From Tamarix chinensis (lineage: Eukaryota > Streptophyta > Magnoliopsida > Caryophyllales > Tamaricaceae), in contig CM060174.1 in assembly GCA_030549775.1 (NCBI GenBank), positions 40,653,086 to 40,717,085 of the forward strand: a DNA stretch of 64,000 nucleotides, given 5' to 3'. A program made the translations under genes and the position numbers. Under the pieces are notes generated by a model, which saw nothing but the letters and a program-made list of their open reading frames with translations, was not told where the DNA came from and did not search any database. Positions within the stretch are counted from its first letter, which is position 1. Every line of letters begins with the position of its first letter. Of this stretch, positions 1 through 11,535 are shown one piece after another.

Positions 1-998
1 TTTATGTGCTTTAGTTTGGATAGAATTCCATGATCTATGAGACCAAGGGATGGTACATATTCCATTACTCATTAAGAATAAGGAAATAATAAGAATAGGG
101 ATAAAGTTGTGGATATAGGAAAAAAGAAAAAAAGGCGAAAGAGAGATAATGACTTATAAATAAACAACCTAATGAATTATGCAATCTTGGGAAATAGATC
201 TAATAGGAAATTATGTAAATGGATAGTAGAAGCCCTAATAATTTTTTTGGATAACCTACTTATTAAATTTTATGTTGCTGTCCATGATGTTTATGGTATG
301 TTAATAAGCATGATGAGTTATGATTTGTTTGAGTAGTATATGGCATAAAGTCCTAATGTATTTAATGACCATGATATAGCATGTATATCTAATTTTATGG
401 CATAAGCATGATATATGTTTAGTATGATCTCCACATTATGCCAGAACTATGTATGCTTGTGACTCCCATTGAAGAGGTAACTTAGCTTACTCAATATGAA
501 TCATATTAATGTACTGGTGTTTTTAGTCATTTGCTCATTCCCATGACTAAAGGACCATGTGCTAGTTTTAGGGATTATCTAGTAGTGGGCCTATCTCATT
601 TTAGGATTAGGGCTTTAGAGCATGGACTTTTGGAGTTTGTCGTTCATTCCATGATGCAGTAGGGTTTGGGATACACCCTACTATTTTTTTTCTATCATTG
701 TAATTCTATACTTTAGTTTAAACTTCTTCTTGTATTTGAATATTTTGGGGATCATAGAGGTCTCATTTTGCAAACAAGTTTATTTAGAATCTATGTATCG
801 TGTTTCTTGCACAGTCTACACTTGTTTTGGTTAGTTTTATTTCTCAACCTTGTAACTAACAAGGGACAGAGAACTGATGCCTATTCTATGTTAGGTGTGA
901 TGGTAGGTCCTCTATTTTTATAGGTTTGTTTAGTATTTTTCTTCTTCCACACTATTTTAAAATAAATTTTATTAGTGGAGAAAAATTGGGCTATTACA
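1..998 (+). repeat. 3' part of 5' LTR
   Basis: The segment ends in CTATTACA directly before the primer site, matching the LTR ends elsewhere in the window (TATTACA/TGTTACA). About 433 bases before the end there is an AG (564-565) in the context GTGCTAG, preceded by CTCATTCCCATGA. The same block sits at the same distance in the other giant LTRs here. The LTR start is beyond the window. Confidence 0.75.
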
Positions 999-1000
999 GG

Positions 1001-1012
1001 TTGGTATGAAAG
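1001..1012 (+). promoter_or_regulatory. Degenerate tRNA primer binding site
   Basis: TTGGTATGAAAG follows the LTR end by two bases. Ty3 elements primed by initiator-Met tRNA carry TGGTATCAGAGC at this place; this copy has drifted. It marks the LTR/internal boundary. Confidence 0.6.
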
Positions 1013-1317
1013 TTTGTTCTTAAAATTATTTCATTTTAAGGTACTTTTAACTGACACTATAGGTTGATTTTTTAGACATTGCTTTGAATTTCTTAACCCT
1101 CAAAATAATTAATTTTGGCATGAAAGGTTGTTTTAATGATTTCCATATGATTTGTGGATTTAATTGAATGTTCAAGTATTTTCAAACCTAGAATATCCCT
1201 GAGTGAGAGTGGGTTGGGAATGTGATATAGATAATCTCTATGTTGATATGTTGCATGAGTCTTAGTACATGGTAAATTGGCTGTTTCTGATTAATCCTTG
1301 TTTTTAGAATTTAATGG

Positions 1318-2270
1318 CCACCAACCACCATCACGAGTGCATTGAGGAATTTATGGAGACTATTAGTACTTATATGGAGGGTTAGATCTAAGAACTACAT
1401 CCACCGCTGATATAAGTACTCGCACTAGTTTTGGAAGATTGGCTCAAGAGGGACATGCATCATCACCCACTATTTTTGTAGGGTCCGAAGGACTTTGAAA
1501 TCATTTAGAGACTTGGAGAAGACCTTCACCACTTGTGGTTGTCTATTAGACAAGAGATTTGACTTGGTAGTGTACTACCTAAGGGGAAGAACAAATGATT
1601 GGTGGAGGAGTGTTTAATGTAGAGGCGGAGAACCTACTATTTGGGGACTCTTCCTTGAGGTTCTTTGAGCTTTATTCTACCCCACTAATATTTGTATGAA
1701 GAAGTATGGCAAGTTTCCACCCCTTCTACTAGGAATGTCAATAGAGGAGTGCTACATGAGGTTTATAACCTTAGTTCATATTACTTCAGAAGTGGAGGCT
1801 AGTAAGGTGATGTAAGTTTATAATTTCAAGATTGGACTAGGGATTAGATATTAAGAGTTGTTGGTGGGAGTTACCCCATTGGACATGGTTTGAATATACA
1901 AGTAGGCCTTAGAGGCTTCCTAAGTAATAAAAGTAAGGAGTGACTAGTTGGATGATAAGAGGAAGTTTGAGGGTTGCCATTATCCAAGCGATAGGAATAA
2001 ATCCTAGTTTAGAGGTAGCATGTCACCTAGGTATAGTTGGAGTATAGGGTTAACTCTTTGATGTGGAGGTCTATCTTAGGGATGTGTTGAGGTGAATCAT
2101 TACCACAATAAGCATTTTGAAGCAAATCATATAGGAGTGGACCGTAAAGGCAACAAGGTGACTTGCCATGGATGTGGTATGGTGGAACACAAAGCCTATG
2201 AGTATCGTATTAGATGTGGTAATGTTTACAGAGGTAAGTCTCAATCTCAAAGCACTAGATCGATATAACA
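1318..2270 (+). pseudogene. gag: gag (broken)
   Basis: Capsid/nucleocapsid polyprotein remnant. An ATG at 1318 starts a frame with many stops. Recognisable pieces are a retrotransposon gag core near 1480-1900, with DLVVYYLRGRTNDWW, a motif style of plant Ty3 gag. Near 2160-2215 there is a zinc-knuckle relic CHGCGMVEHKAYEY, in which the last cysteine of CCHC is a tyrosine. The knuckle would bind element RNA in the particle. Several frames must be combined, so no product is expected. Confidence 0.75.
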
Positions 2271-2399
2271 ACTGTAGCTATAGACTATGAGATTTTTTCC
2301 ATCACCAACTAGTGGTGTTAGCTGTACCATTCTACCCATGGGTTGGGAGTCTTAGTTATTTTAGTAGGGTAAGGGGTCAGGTAGTGCTATAAGGATTCC

Positions 2400-2766
2400 T
2401 TTATAAGGATTCTTGAACTTAATTAACTAAAATAAGTTAGATCATTGGGCTAGTGTGGTAGCCAGTATGCTTATTTTCTCTACCTTTCTAGCATGCGTAG
2501 TGTTTGACTCTAGTACATCACATTCTTTTGCGTCATCCATATTCGTAGCTAAAGCTATGTTATCTCCTTCCTATCGTATTTTCACTTCTTTTATGTTAAC
2601 TTTGGGAGATAGGATTGCATGCTTTAGGCTTTATGAAGGGGTATCCTTGATAATGGGGGCAATAGAGTTTCCCATAAATCTTATAGAGCTTGAATTATGC
2701 CACTTTGATGTGATTGTCAGAAAGGATATGATGGGGAAGTACCAAGCATTGATATATTATACGTAG
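2400..2766 (+). pseudogene. Retropepsin (aspartic protease) remnant
   Basis: The 103-codon frame from 2455 to 2766 matches the plant Ty3 retropepsin pattern. It begins with a hydrophobic strand and VVFDSSTSHSF, where active members have D-S-G-A-S-H-S-F. The catalytic D survives but the following G is S. It ends in the strand pattern ELCHFDVIVRKDMM (usually a conserved LGMDWL-type motif). This domain would cut the Gag-Pol polyprotein; this copy is inactive. Confidence 0.75.
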
Positions 2767-2869
2767 GAGCATGTGGTTCTTCGAGGATCAAAGGGTGTTT
2801 GATCTCATATTAGAAATGTAATCCTAACCCCTTTATAAAGGTTATATTAGCAATGATGGTGTGTAATCT

Positions 2870-3420
2870 TATTTACGAGGCTAGTCTTGTTCCTTAAGAA
2901 AAAGGACAGGAGCTTGAGACTTTACATCTATTATCAAGGGTTGAATCAAGTTACTGTAAAGAACTTTTATCCATTACCAAGGATCGATGATCTATTTGAC
3001 CAAATCAGAGGTGCCTTAGTGTTCTCTAAGATTAATCTTTAGTTAGGATACCATTAGTTGAGGATAACATAGCAATATGTTCCAAATAAAGCATTTTAGA
3101 TAAGATATGGCCACTAAGAGTTCATCATAATGCCTTTTGAACTTACTAATGCACCAACAACATTCATGTCTCTCATGACCTAGATTTTTTTGATATTTTT
3201 TCAATTATTTCATCATAGTATTTATCAATGATATCCTTATATAGTCCACTAATTGAGAGAAGCATGAAAAACATTTGAATAATATATTGGCATTGTTAAG
3301 GACACCCAAGTTGTATGCCTATCTTGTGGGTTTTGGTTAGAAGAAGTGGTTTTCCATAGGCATGTAATTTTAAAGGATGGTGTGGTAGTGGATCCTTCCA
3401 TGTTTCAAGTAGTTTTGAAA
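2870..3420 (+). pseudogene. pol: Reverse transcriptase remnant
   Basis: The segment begins with a K-K-K-D motif and continues with [30 protein letters not shown], and then MPFELTNAPTTFM, the usual MPFGLTNAPATFM box. These are the canonical palm and finger motifs of Ty3 RT. The catalytic YxDD region near 3215-3235 reads FINDIL, so one aspartate is lost, and several codons are TAG or TGA. The frame moves more than once. Confidence 0.8.
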
Positions 3421-4225
3421 TGATTAGCTCCAACTTCTGTCAAGGAGGTGCAAAGTTTTCTAGAGTTGACCAACTACTATTGTAGGTGTTTCATGGACTC
3501 CTCTAAGATAGCTCGTTTGTTGACTACTTTGTTGAAGAAGGACACATGGTTTTAGTGGGATGAGAAGTGCGGTGAAGCCTTCAAGTATTTGAGCATGCAT
3601 TTGATTACAACTCTATTTCTCATGTTACCTAGTGGATCAGATGGTTTTGAAGTATATAACAACACTTCTAAAAATGGGTTAGGTTGTGTGTTAATGCAAC
3701 ATGGGAGAGTGTTAGCGTATGCTTCTTGATAACTGAAGCAACATGAGAAAAACTACCCAACGCATAATTAAGAGCTTGTCGTGGTGGTATTTGCCCTAAA
3801 TATTTAGAGGCATTACCTCTATGATGTTTAGTGCAATTTCTACACCGATCACAAGAGCCTAAAGTACATTTTCACATTATGAGAGTTGAATTTGAGACAA
3901 TGCCAATGGTTGGAATTATTTAAGGATTATGACCTGGAGTTGACCTCCTATGAGGGTAAGAATAATGTGGTAGCATAAGCCCTTAGTCAGATTATATCAC
4001 ACTTTTTGAGCATGATTGTGTTACCAGATCATTTGCGTTAAGAGACTAGGGAGATGGAGATCGAGTTGATCACCGCTGATAGTTTGGAAGCAAGGATGAA
4101 TGCACTCACCATCACATCTTCAATATTTGAGGAGATCCAAACTAGTCAACTTGGTGATGTTAATCTCGAGAGGATCAAGTAGGGTATATTAAAGAGGGTA
4201 TAACTAAGGGGTTTCTACTCGATTC
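3421..4225 (+). pseudogene. pol: RT connection and RNase H remnant, end of surviving pol
   Basis: After the RT thumb the sequence shows W-D-E-K-C-G-E-A-F, the start of the Ty3 RNase H linker. It continues with GSDGFEVYNNTSKNGLGCVL, HGRVLAYAS, LKQHEKNYPTHN and FYTDHKSLKYIF, the standard order of RNase H motifs. The domain would degrade RNA in the RNA/DNA hybrid. It is followed by a short linker that precedes integrase in intact elements, and recognisable similarity ends near 4225. The zinc finger and catalytic core of integrase are absent. Confidence 0.75.
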
Positions 4226-4656
4226 TATGACTCTAATCTTGCTTTTCATATTGTACTTATTTTCCTTTGTTATTAGCCCAAATTACCTAAATTTTATATT
4301 TTTCTGTAAAACAAAACCAATAGAGAAAACTCAAGGAAAATGGTTAAATTGTCATAAAAAATATAGAATGTTGGGTCAACATATGTCAAATTATTCCATA
4401 GAATATGTACCTATCAAATACCTCTATGCTTGAACCGTTGTATGCCCTCAAGCAACACAACCAAAAAAAAGTATGAGAAGTTTTAATTATCAAGCAACAC
4501 ATGATCCCCCCTTCTAACAAACAAAAACTAAGAATTGATAAGTGACATTCCAAAATTTTAAGTTATCAACATGAATAAATAAGAATAATTAGGCTAATAG
4601 ATTCTCACTTTAGGCATGTGAAATCACTATACTCTCAAGTGTTCCATGATTGTGTT
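4226..4656. other. Unassigned AT-rich spacer
   Basis: About 430 AT-rich bases with no motif I recognise. The last five, GTGTT, are the target duplication of the solo LTR that follows. With that LTR removed the spacer would join 12276-12973. Confidence 0.5.
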
Positions 4657-5049
4657 TGAAATACCCCAAAACCTAATTTTAAGAATTATAGCTAATTTAG
4701 GATTTATTTAGAAATTTATTAAATAAAATATTTTTATTAAAATAAAATGGAATTAATTAGGGCTATTCAAAAAGAAAATAATAAATATTTTTATTAGAAA
4801 ATTTTAGTATTTTAGCTAACTAAGGATTTTATTTTGGAAATAATTAAATAAATTATTTTATTTAAAATAAGAAGGAGAAAATAGTTTCAAATTATTATTA
4901 ATATTGTAAATAATTTAATTGGAGGAAATTAGAGTGATTTGCTAATTAAAATGAAATTTATGAAAAATCTTTCAAAAATCTTAAATTTGTCTAAAAAGGG
5001 ATTTAAATATTATTATTTTTAAATATCCCAAATATTCAAATTAATTTAA

Positions 5050-6330
5050 TGATCCCAACCCTCCTATTTTTCTTTTCACTTTTTCCTTTTTCTTTCTTTC
5101 TTTCTTTCTTTTTCTTTTTCTTTTTCTTTTTCTCTTCTTTTTCCCCATTTGGGCCTGCCCTCTCTCGTGGCCCGTTTCCTCTTTTCTTTTTTCTTCTTCG
5201 GCGACCTCAGCTACCCCAACGACCCAGTCCCCCTCCCTCCTTCCTTGCCTTTGGCGCGACCTAACCTGCGCGACCGACCCCTTTGCCTTCCCCTCTTGCG
5301 TGACACTTTCCTTCATTTGCTATTGAAACGCATCGTTTGATTTAAACAAAAAAATTAGCCCGTCGCCCGGCTGGTCTCCCTCTTCTTTTCTTCCTCAAAC
5401 TGCCACTCTAGCCCCCATCTTCTTCTTCCTCCCCAGCCCATCAACCACTTGCAACTCCGTCGACTGCAACCTCCAAAAATGACACTGCCGATCTCGCCGT
5501 TTGATCGGCCATTTCTCCTCTATTTTTATTGCTGATCCATCCACCCCGTCGTCCAACCACTTCTCCCCCTCTTCTTGCACAATCTCCTCTCTCTCTCCTA
5601 TGCACAACTTCAACCATTTGAATTTTTTGTTGGCCAACCGTTACCAGCCGGTGCCTTGACCCCCTACCATATCCTCTCTTCTTCCCTTTGACCTTATCTC
5701 CTCCTTAGGCATATAAATACCCCTTACCAACCCTAGAGTCCAATTTTATTTTTCGAACCCAAGAAATCATTCCTTATGCGCTGCCTTCCCTTTAGACGCC
5801 GTTGCCGCCACCATCGACCAACGTCGCCACCCACTTCACCTACCTAATCCTTCCCTGCATTGTCCTCTACCCAACTAAACCTCCCATATCCCTTGATTTT
5901 CTTGCACAAGCCACCATAGCTGTGTAAAGTTTGCTTCCCAATCAACCTATTCCTCCACCTCCGCCACCCTTCGAACCACGTTTAACCACCAATCCCGCCA
6001 CTACCATTGCCACCTACACCTTCCAACCTATTCTATAGACCACCCTCCGCCTTCTCCTACCTTTCTTTTCCTCTAACTCCCTCTCCTTCTCTCTTTTTCT
6101 TCTTCTTCGCCATTCGACCACCACCGCCACCGCCGTGTGCTGCCACCGTCATTCTGCTCCTCTCCTTCTAGGTAACCATAATCACCTCAACCCCCACCTT
6201 CATTCTACCTCTCTTTTTCTCAGCATTCAACTTTTCCTCTTTTCTTCTCTTTTTTGGGTCACTGCCGCCACCGCCGTGCACTACTGCCAGTGTTGCCTGT
6301 CACCACCAGCCTAAGGTTGAACTCTAACCC
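5050..6330 (+). other. GC/CT-rich promoter-leader segment of the LTR
   Basis: Strongly pyrimidine-rich on the sense strand, with CCGCCACC-type runs and a (TTTC)n/(CTTTTT)n tract at 5090-5140. The same strand-biased island lies at the same place in the LTRs at 21260-22020, 29440-30540, 34030-34440, 43380-44680 and 47180-48330. Short open frames here (63-91 codons) are products of the composition and are not called as genes. Confidence 0.6.
5712..5719 (+). promoter_or_regulatory. TATA box of the solo LTR
   Basis: TATAAATA in the context CCTTAGGCATATAAATACCC, 1055 bases from the LTR start. The minus-strand LTR 39836-44992 has the nearly identical context CCTTAGCCTATAAATACACC about 1025 bases from its start. 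Conservation between two copies supports the retroelement Pol II promoter, with transcription expected about 30 bases downstream. Confidence 0.7.
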
Positions 6331-6389
6331 CCTAAACCCTTTTTCACTATTTATTCAAGCCTTAATCTATTTTATTTCATTTATTCATA

Positions 6390-6450
6390 ATATTTACTAA
6401 TAATACTACTACTACTATTATTATTACTATTATTAATGTTATTCTTAATG

Positions 6451-6481
<31 letters not shown>

Positions 6482-6960
6482 TTTTATTATTATTTCTATT
6501 AAGGGTGGAAGCCCTACTATATTTTTATTTCGATTTTATTATTATTATTCGTATTTTTTCTATTATTACTACTATTATTATTAATATGTGATTATTATTA
6601 TTATTACTATTTTAAAATTATTATTATTATTATTCCATTATTATTATTACAACTATTTTACTATTAGTGTTGCTATTATAATTATGAGTGTTTTGTGACT
6701 ATTATTATTATTATTATTATTATTATTTTCAATGTTAGTATTATTATTTTATATAAGGCTGAAACCCTATTGTGCCTGTTTTGAATTATAGTAGTAGTAT
6801 TATAAATATGAAGTCTTATTATTATTAATATTATTAATACTTTTATCATTAGCATTTATTATTATTATTAGTGTTATTATTATTATTATTGTTATTATTA
6901 TTATTATTATTTATTAAGTTTATTATTATTTAATATAGGGTCAAAACCCTACTTCATTTA
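6390..6960 (+). repeat. ATT/TTA microsatellite field with interspersed spacer motif
   Basis: Runs of TTA repeats are separated by a spacer of the form AGGGT..AA.CCCTA at about 6505, 6755 and 6940, so the field has a coarse higher-order period near 200 bases. It continues at 9580-9780 beyond the hAT insertion. The related LTR 39836-44992 has the complementary AAT field at the same position (42720-43360), so this belongs to the LTR subfamily. Confidence 0.75.
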
Positions 6961-6983
6961 ACTTCAATTATTATCATTATTAC

Positions 6984-7913
6984 TAGAGTCGGTAAAAGTT
7001 GACCCGACCCTAAAAATCTGATGAATATCGACTCGATCCGCCCGAAATCAGGTCCGATTTTATCCGAGTAATTAAAATCCTGAAACCTATCTGACCCGAT
7101 CCGATACATATCCGATATCCAATATAACCCAAGAAATCATAAGCTCGAAATAAACCCGACCTGACCAGCTATTTACCTGAAATCTAATATAACCCGAAAA
7201 ACTATAAATCCAAAATGACCCGACCCGATCTATTATTTATCTGAAATCTGATATTATATGAAAAATTATAAATCTATAAATATTCAACTTGGGACTACCC
7301 AAATAACCTATAACTCAAAATTTTTAAAACTTTAGAAAACATGAAATAATATAGATGTGCAACTAATCCATACTAGCATTTACATCAAAATCTAGAAACA
7401 ATATACTTTCATAAAATTTATATCACTTATGTTTATACAAATACAATATCCATTGATACCAATAGAAATAAAAGTAGAAAAAAAAAAGAAAAACACTATG
7501 CCATTTAAATATTAGTTCACTTCCATTATTCCATCTAGTACCATAAGATAATAATAGTGCGGCCTTGAACACTATATGTTAGTAGTATCTATACGACCAT
7601 ACCTTGCAATATAGCACCTACAACATAAAAAAAAAAGTAGGAAAAATCTAGAGTGAGAATGTTAGTTATTTATTATAAAAATTGAAGATTAATATTTTTT
7701 TATTACATCAACAGTGTTAAATAGTAAGAAGTCAATATTAGTTGGTCTTTTGTCAATAATAGTCATTATTACTTACTTTATCTAATTTTTATCTTATTTA
7801 TCTTGATATGATCTAATCAAAATATATAATAAAAAAAAGTAATATGTTGTTATTATTATTTTTGCCATAATTGATATTCATTGATTACTATTATTATTGT
7901 TATCATTATTTTT

Positions 7914-7958
<45 letters not shown>

Positions 7959-9579
7959 TTATTAAAATTATGTTGATATGATGTGATCAATCTATTTTAA
8001 AAATAATATGAGAAGTAGAACCTTAGAAGTCTTCATTTGTTATCAATTATCAATGACTATTATAAGTTAATATCATGTAAGGAGTGTATAAGATATAAAT
8101 ATAATATAAACTTAAAATAATACTAGATGATGGAAACCTATTAGGGTTTCTCGAAAGGATCGAAAGATTAATCGAGCACAATGTTCGATTCGCCGGTTCA
8201 GCCTAAGGAACAACTCCAAAGGAAGACCAAAAGATTCAGAGGCACAGTTTGTACAACGGTAACTGAAATTTGAAGAGTGAATGATCTAGATCGATCAAAG
8301 GTGAGAGAGCAGATTCAGAAGAACGAGCAAATGAGAGAATCGCCGAGAGAGAGAGAGACAAGTCGCGAGAGAAGAATCGAGATTCAGCCAAAAAAGTCAA
8401 TCAATAATAATCGTCGTTACTGTACATATTTGACCCAGCTATATATAGGCATATTACAGACCGTATGTCGATGTACAAAATACACAATACAGACCTTCTA
8501 ATACACGCTATACTTACAACGGGAAGGCCGAATGGCCTGCTTGTATTGGGCCACAAAATAGTCGATCAGCCCAATCGAACCCCACAATAAAAATGTCCCA
8601 AATACAATTAAGTTTGGGACTTAATTCCCATCAGCTAAAATAACACTTTAGCTAATCATGGCTATTAAGGATTGATTAATCCACAATCCATCTAGTCCAA
8701 ATTAAGGACCGGGTGGCGGATTATACAACCGACCTAATTTCCATTAGCTAATTTCGACCGGCGAATGCATCATATGGGATTACAATTTATTAACAAAAAT
8801 TTACATAATCGGCACACTTCAAATACATAATCTGCATATCCCAGCAACTGCATCCAAAGTTCCACAGAATCCATATGCTGCATTACACTCCTATTTATTC
8901 ACCAAATAAGACAAACAATTATAAGTAAATAATTCACAACATCTTTTGAAATTAACTAAATATAAATTCTTAAGATTCACATCACTAGAACTCAATATGA
9001 CCAAGCTAATAATGGAGTTGAATTATAAGTCATACCTTACCATAAAAAGAAAAGTGATATGACTTGAAAACTTTTAAATTTGAAACATCAGATACATCTC
9101 CAAAGATAAAATAATAACAAAAAATTCTAAGGCACCAAAACAATTAATATAATAATTCACTTTTAATTGAATAAGATAAATTAAAATAAATGATCTCAAA
9201 ATAATTAGCTTTTAATAATATCTTGGAATAAAAAGGAAGAAAGAAAATGATACAAGCACGGCTCAACTATGAAATGACCTAAATCCAATCTAAATTCGAC
9301 CCGAAAATATAATAATTCAAACTCAACCAAGCCCGATCCGAACCTGAACCGAAATTAGAACAACCCAAATTTACCTGAATCCGAGTCCATCCAATCTTAA
9401 GCAGACCTGACCCAAAAGCTTAGAATGACCCAAGATTATCCGATACTGAGTTGATCCAAATCAAACCCAACCTAGCCCGACTCGACAAAATGATCCGAAA
9501 TTATCCGAAACCGATATGACCCGATTATCATGTTACCCGATCCGATAGTGACCTGACCCGCCTGATTGCCAGCTCTAAT
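6984..9579. mobile_element. Non-autonomous hAT-type DNA transposon
   Basis: The left end begins TAGAGTCGGTAAAAGTTGAC. The right end, read inward on the minus strand, begins TAGAGCTGGCAATCAGGCGG, so the tips are imperfect inverted repeats of the TAGRGNTGGCAA hAT style. Both ends are flanked by ATTATTAC (6976-6983 and 9580-9587), an exact 8-bp duplication as expected for hAT. Both subterminal zones are dense in ACCCGA/ATCCGA motifs, typical of transposase-binding regions. No transposase frame is present; the longest frame is 74 codons (8277-8501). Caution: the target is ATT-rich, which raises the chance of a fortuitous match. Confidence 0.7.
8128..8633 (-). repeat. Possible nested solo LTR or TRIM-like unit
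   Basis: A block of about 506 bases, richer in GC and CG than its AT-rich hAT host. It starts TGATGGAAACC and ends TTCCCATCA, which gives TG..CA ends and a short terminal inverted repeat. A TATATATAGG promoter-like box lies near 8450. The flanks CTAGA and GCTAA do not make a clean duplication, so the boundary is uncertain. It may instead be part of the captured interior of the hAT element. Confidence 0.3.
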
Positions 9580-10299
9580 TATTACTATTACCATTATGAT
9601 TACTACTATTTTTGCAATATTATTATGGTTTTTATCATTATTGTTATTTTTATTAGGGTAAAGTCTTCAACCTTATATTATCAAATTTTATAATATTACT
9701 ATTATTTCTTATATCTTTAGCAAAGTTAGTAATTATTTAATGTCATTATTACTAATATGTTATTATTTTATTAAAAACTTAGTTTTAGAATAAATTAGGA
9801 GTAATAGTATTTTTGGTAGGATGGAATCTAATTGTAGTTTGTTCCTCATATAGGTGAGACTAGTCAAAGCCCTAAGGAGGCGTAGGAGCATGCTCCAAGA
9901 CCGGTGTCATTTTAGGTAAGCGTGTTACCAAGGCCTTATGTGTGTTTATGTGCAGTATATGTTTTGAATGCTTTATATTCTATATTTATCATTATAATTA
10001 TTTCATATGTGGTATGATGTGGAGTTCAAGTATATTTTTTGTGTATTTATATGGCATGTGTATTATATATATGTGATGAAATATTGTGGTATGTGATGAT
10101 ATGTGTTGTGACCCTGTAAGACATGCATGTGAGGATGTTAATGTTGTTTGTGAAGGGGAAAGGATGGAAAAGAAGAATGGGGAAGGAAGTTGACCAAGGG
10201 AAGTAAGTTGGCTAAAAGGGGAACAATTTTACCAAAGGGGAAAAGTTGACCAACAGATGTGAGTTGACCTTAGTATTTTAATGATCCATGAGTAGAAGA

Positions 10300-10920
10300 A
10301 TAAAATGGAAATTTATGGTTTTGTATGAGATAATATAATTTAGGGTTTTTTTATGGGAGAATCTACTTTATGGTTTTGTGTGCGAGAATCTAATTTATGG
10401 TTTTATATGGAAGAATCTAATCTATGGATTTGTATGGGAGTATCGAATTTATAGTGTTACATGGGAGAATCTAAACTAGGGTTTGATATGGACATAAGGT
10501 TTTGCATGGCAGATTCTATGGTGTTGCATGGGAGGATCTAACCTAGGATTTTGTATGGATGGTATCTAGGGTTTGCATGGTTGAATCTAAGGTTTCACGT
10601 GAGAGTTTTAGGGTTTGCGTGAAAAAGTTTGAAGGTTTACATGGGGAGGTTAGCGTCTGTATGGGAGTAAAGTTTACATATGAAAAGTTAACTTGGGATG
10701 TAAGGAAGGTAATAGAAGAGTTATTTGCGTGTTTGGAAGTTTTGGGTAAAAAATAGTATGTAGGACATTATAAGGGTATGGAGGAGACCGAGTTATGGTT
10801 TGGAGTGATTAACTATGGGTTGTTGTGATTAACTAGGGTTTGGAATGGCTAATAGGGTTTGGTGTGGTTAACTAGGGTTTTGATATGGCTAACTAGGGTT
10901 CGGTGGTAACATGTGTGTAC
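10300..10920 (+). repeat. Degenerate tandem array, about 30-bp unit
   Basis: Repeated units of the type GGTTTTGTATGGGAGAATCT, later shortening to GGTTTGGNNTGGNTAACTAG. It lies within the putative LTR intron. A related array (TTTGTATGGTGGTATTAGGG read on the minus strand) sits at the same place in LTR 39836-44992. The 65-codon frame at 10559 is an artefact of the array. Confidence 0.65.
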
Positions 10921-11304
10921 TTGGGGAGTAAAGTATGATGATGAATATGGGATCGATGGTTGTAAAAAATGGAGTGTCAAAATGATTTGGGTTGTGTGAG
11001 GTGGAGTAGGATGGGACACCTAGGCCTAAATTAGGGTTTCTACGAAAAACCTAGAGTAAGGAAGTAAGTGGACTTGGAGGTGCATAGTAGTGGGCCTTGA
11101 ACTACATATTTTAGTGTTGGAATTCTAGTATGAATTTGAGTATAAGGAAAAGGTTGTTGGGCAATATAGGAGGTGCACGCTTCTCATGGTATAATACGGA
11201 TTGGTTGGAGGATAAGTGTAGAGGGAGTGATTCATGCTTGTCTAGGGTGAAAGTTTCTAAATAAGACATTGTAATAAATTAATCATTTAAAGTGGAAGAT
11301 TGTT

Positions 11305-11535
11305 GAGCCAGGCCAAGACCGATCCACCGGTGAATAATAGTGGTTAGGGTATAATGTCCTATATGTGATCAGTCCACCGGTAATAATAGTGGTCTTTATG
11401 CCCTGCGTATTTCCGGTCCACCGGCTATAATAATGGTTAGGAGCTTTATGCCCTGTGTTTTTCGGTCCATTAGTTATAATAGTGGTAAGGAGCTATGTGC
11501 CCTATATGTATCCAGTCCACCGGCTATAATAGTGG
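11305..11535 (+). repeat. CCGGTCCACCGG repeat cluster
   Basis: Five units about 50 bp apart, of the form GGTCCACCGGCTATAATAGT. The complementary unit occurs in most other giant LTRs here, always just upstream of the acceptor-like site. The core CCGGT-CC-ACCGG is an inverted repeat with a 2-bp centre. Confidence 0.8.

Larger units (their letters stand above)
1..4225 (+). mobile_element. Truncated Tekay/Del-like Ty3/gypsy retrotransposon
   Basis: In order on the plus strand: the last part of a 5' LTR, a Met-tRNA-like primer site, gag, a retropepsin, reverse transcriptase and RNase H. This is the Ty3/gypsy order. Every domain has stops or frameshifts, so the copy is dead. Similarity stops near 4225, after the region following RNase H, and no integrase or 3' LTR follows, so the 3' part is lost. 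The 5' end lies outside the window. The Tekay/Del assignment is inferred from the protease style, the Met primer site and the long-LTR family; the Ty3 assignment is firm. Confidence 0.85.

Noticed and set aside
8277..8501. A 74-codon Arg/Glu-rich frame inside the hAT element
   Set aside because: No transposase or other domain. It lies in the LTR-like block and has no supporting context.
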